A stretch of DNA of 5,984 nt from UBA668 sp041178405 (GTDB taxonomy: Bacteria > Actinomycetota > Acidimicrobiia > Acidimicrobiales > Ilumatobacteraceae): assembly GCA_041178405.1 (NCBI GenBank), contig JBEGVK010000077.1, forward strand, positions 1 to 5,984, given 5' to 3'. The notes below the pieces were generated by a model. That model ran no database searches and was not told where the DNA came from. It saw only the letters and a program-made list of their open reading frames with translations. Positions 4,865 through 5,984 of this stretch are shown in pieces; the stretch's first letter is position 1, and every line of letters begins with the position of its first letter. The position numbers and the translations under genes are program-made.

Positions 4865-5984
4865 GACCAGCTCACATAGCTGTCGCGCTCGGCACCGGTG
4901 CCGACGATTCGGATTGGAATGCCGACCTCGCGTTCGACGAGCTCGATGAAGTGCCGTGCAGCAGCAGGCAGGCCGTCGACGGTGGTGACCGAGCTGATGT
5001 CGGTGCGCCACCCTGGCATCACGGCATATTCCGGCTGTCCACCGGCGCCATATGAGGTGCAGACCTTCACCTCGTCGAACGTGTCGAGTACGTCGAGCTT
5101 CGTAAGCGCAAGCTCGGTGAGGCTGTTGATGCGCACCGCCTTGCGCAGCATGACGACATCGAGCCATCCGGTGCGGCGCCTGCGCCCTGTGACTGTGCCG
5201 AATTCGCGCCCGATATCGACAAGGCGGTCGCCGAGCTCGTCGGTGAGCTCGGTGGCGAACGGGCCGCTGCCAACCCGCGTGGCGTACGCCTTGGTGATGC
5301 CGACGATGCGGGTCAGGTAACGCGGCCCGATGCCGGTGCCGACGCAAGCACCCCCTGCGGTGGGATTCGACGATGTCACGAACGGGTAGGTGCCGTGGTC
5401 GAGGTCGAGAAAGGTTGCCTGTGCACCCTCGAGGAGCAGCGCGTCGTTGCGATCGAGTGCGTCGTGCAGCAGTTGCACCGTGTCGCACACGTAGGGAGCA
5501 AGAAGGGCGCCCAGAGCCGCACAGTCGGCGACAACGCCATCGACGTGCAGGGTCTCGCCGCCAAGCGCTGCGATTTCGGCGTTGTGTGCGTGGCACTGCG
5601 AGCGAACTGCCTCGGCAAAGGCCTGTGGATCGAGCACCTCGCCGGCACGGATGCCGATGCGACGGGCCTTGTCGGCATAGGCGGGCCCGATGCCCTTCAG
5701 CGTGGTGCCGATCTTCTCGTCGCCTCGACCGGCCTCGTAGAGCGCATCGAGGGCCTGATGCCAAGGGAAGATGAGGTGAGCCTGGTTGCTCACGCGCAGG
5801 CGGGCGCAGCTGACGCCGCGCCCCTCGAGAGTGTCGATCTCGCGGAACAGTGTCGGGAGGTCGACCACGACGCCGTTGCCGATCACGGGAATTACGTGCG
5901 GATAGAGCACGCCGCTCGGGATGAGCTGCAGGGCGTACCGCTCGGTGCCGACCACGACGGTGTGCCCGGCATTGTGGCCGCCCT
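4861..5984 (-). CDS. purA: Adenylosuccinate synthetase, 5' partial
   Basis: PurA couples GTP hydrolysis to joining IMP and aspartate, giving adenylosuccinate for PurB. The window shows 373 residues; the N-terminal P-loop (GDEGKGK region) lies beyond base 5984. The visible protein starts with GGHNAGHTVVVG, matching E. coli PurA from about residue 35, so the real start is outside and GTG 5955 is internal. Further landmarks, numbered from the first complete visible codon: GTTLKGIGPAYADK (92-105, IMP site), EGAQATFLDLDHGTYPFVTSSN (185-206), GTVTGRRRRTGW (262-273, aspartate/IMP loop), TKLDVLD (294-300, guanine recognition) and GTG near 361-363. Between CTSY and MPGW only 10 residues are present, where I recall about 27 in the E. 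coli enzyme, so this loop is shortened without any frame break. The stop overlaps the purB start by 4 nt. The promoter is not in the window. Confidence 0.97.
   Translation of the reverse strand, partial: GGHNAGHTVVVGTERYALQLIPSGVLYPHVIPVIGNGVVVDLPTLFREIDTLEGRGVSCARLRVSNQAHLIFPWHQALDALYEAGRGDEKIGTTLKGIGPAYADKARRIGIRAGEVLDPQAFAEAVRSQCHAHNAEIAALGGETLHVDGVVADCAALGALLAPYVCDTVQLLHDALDRNDALLLEGAQATFLDLDHGTYPFVTSSNPTAGGACVGTGIGPRYLTRIVGITKAYATRVGSGPFATELTDELGDRLVDIGREFGTVTGRRRRTGWLDVVMLRKAVRINSLTELALTKLDVLDTFDEVKVCTSYGAGGQPEYAVMPGWRTDISSVTTVDGLPAAARHFIELVEREVGIPIRIVGTGAERDSYVSWS

Noticed and set aside
3557..5764. A 735-residue open frame covering purB and an upstream extension
   Set aside because: Residues before MIPRYALPEM are an Arg/His-rich translation of purA in the wrong frame. 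The ATGA overlap and PurB homology place the start at 4864.
5953..5955. GTG as the purA start codon
   Set aside because: The frame continues upstream to the window edge with GGHNAGHTV, a conserved internal PurA segment, so this GTG is an internal Val codon.

Overview
The window looks like chromosomal DNA from a high-GC actinobacterium. The evidence is a strong G/C third-position bias, tight gene packing, stop-start junctions of a few bases, and a 139-residue conserved hypothetical that resembles a protein type I associate, from memory, with Actinobacteria. A deep branch such as Acidimicrobiia is possible, but the sequence alone does not prove it. There is no rRNA, tRNA, insertion sequence, phage gene or CRISPR array. 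Most of the content is housekeeping metabolism.

Layout. Bases 1-2400 (+) hold a two-gene unit: the C-terminal part of a LarA-like, nickel-pincer-cofactor-type isomerase, then a complete FAD-dependent D-2-hydroxyacid dehydrogenase of the GlcD/D2HGDH type, with only 3 nt between them. Bases 2357-2893 (-) hold pyrE (orotate phosphoribosyltransferase), whose last 44 nt overlap the dehydrogenase gene tail to tail. Bases 2894-3117 are a relatively AT-rich divergent intergenic region with a good sigma-70-type promoter on the + strand, a palindrome at its predicted start point, tandem heptamers and an imperfect inverted repeat. Bases 3118-3537 (+) encode the small basic, coiled-coil-like protein of unknown function. 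Bases 3557-5984 (-) hold purB and purA in the order purA-purB, joined by an ATGA overlap. purA runs off the right edge and lacks its N-terminal P-loop.

How the genes fit together. PurA and PurB make AMP from IMP in two consecutive steps, and PyrE makes OMP for pyrimidines, so the right two thirds is mainly nucleotide synthesis. The left pair suggests a separate route: a cofactor-dependent racemase or epimerase converts a 2-hydroxyacid stereoisomer, and the flavoenzyme oxidises the D form to a 2-oxoacid. Key residues of both families are visible, but the substrate is not known. I do not see a clearly new multi-gene system. The points most worth a second look are the isomerase/dehydrogenase pairing, the regulatory architecture around the unknown 139-residue protein, and a shortened C-terminal loop in PurA.
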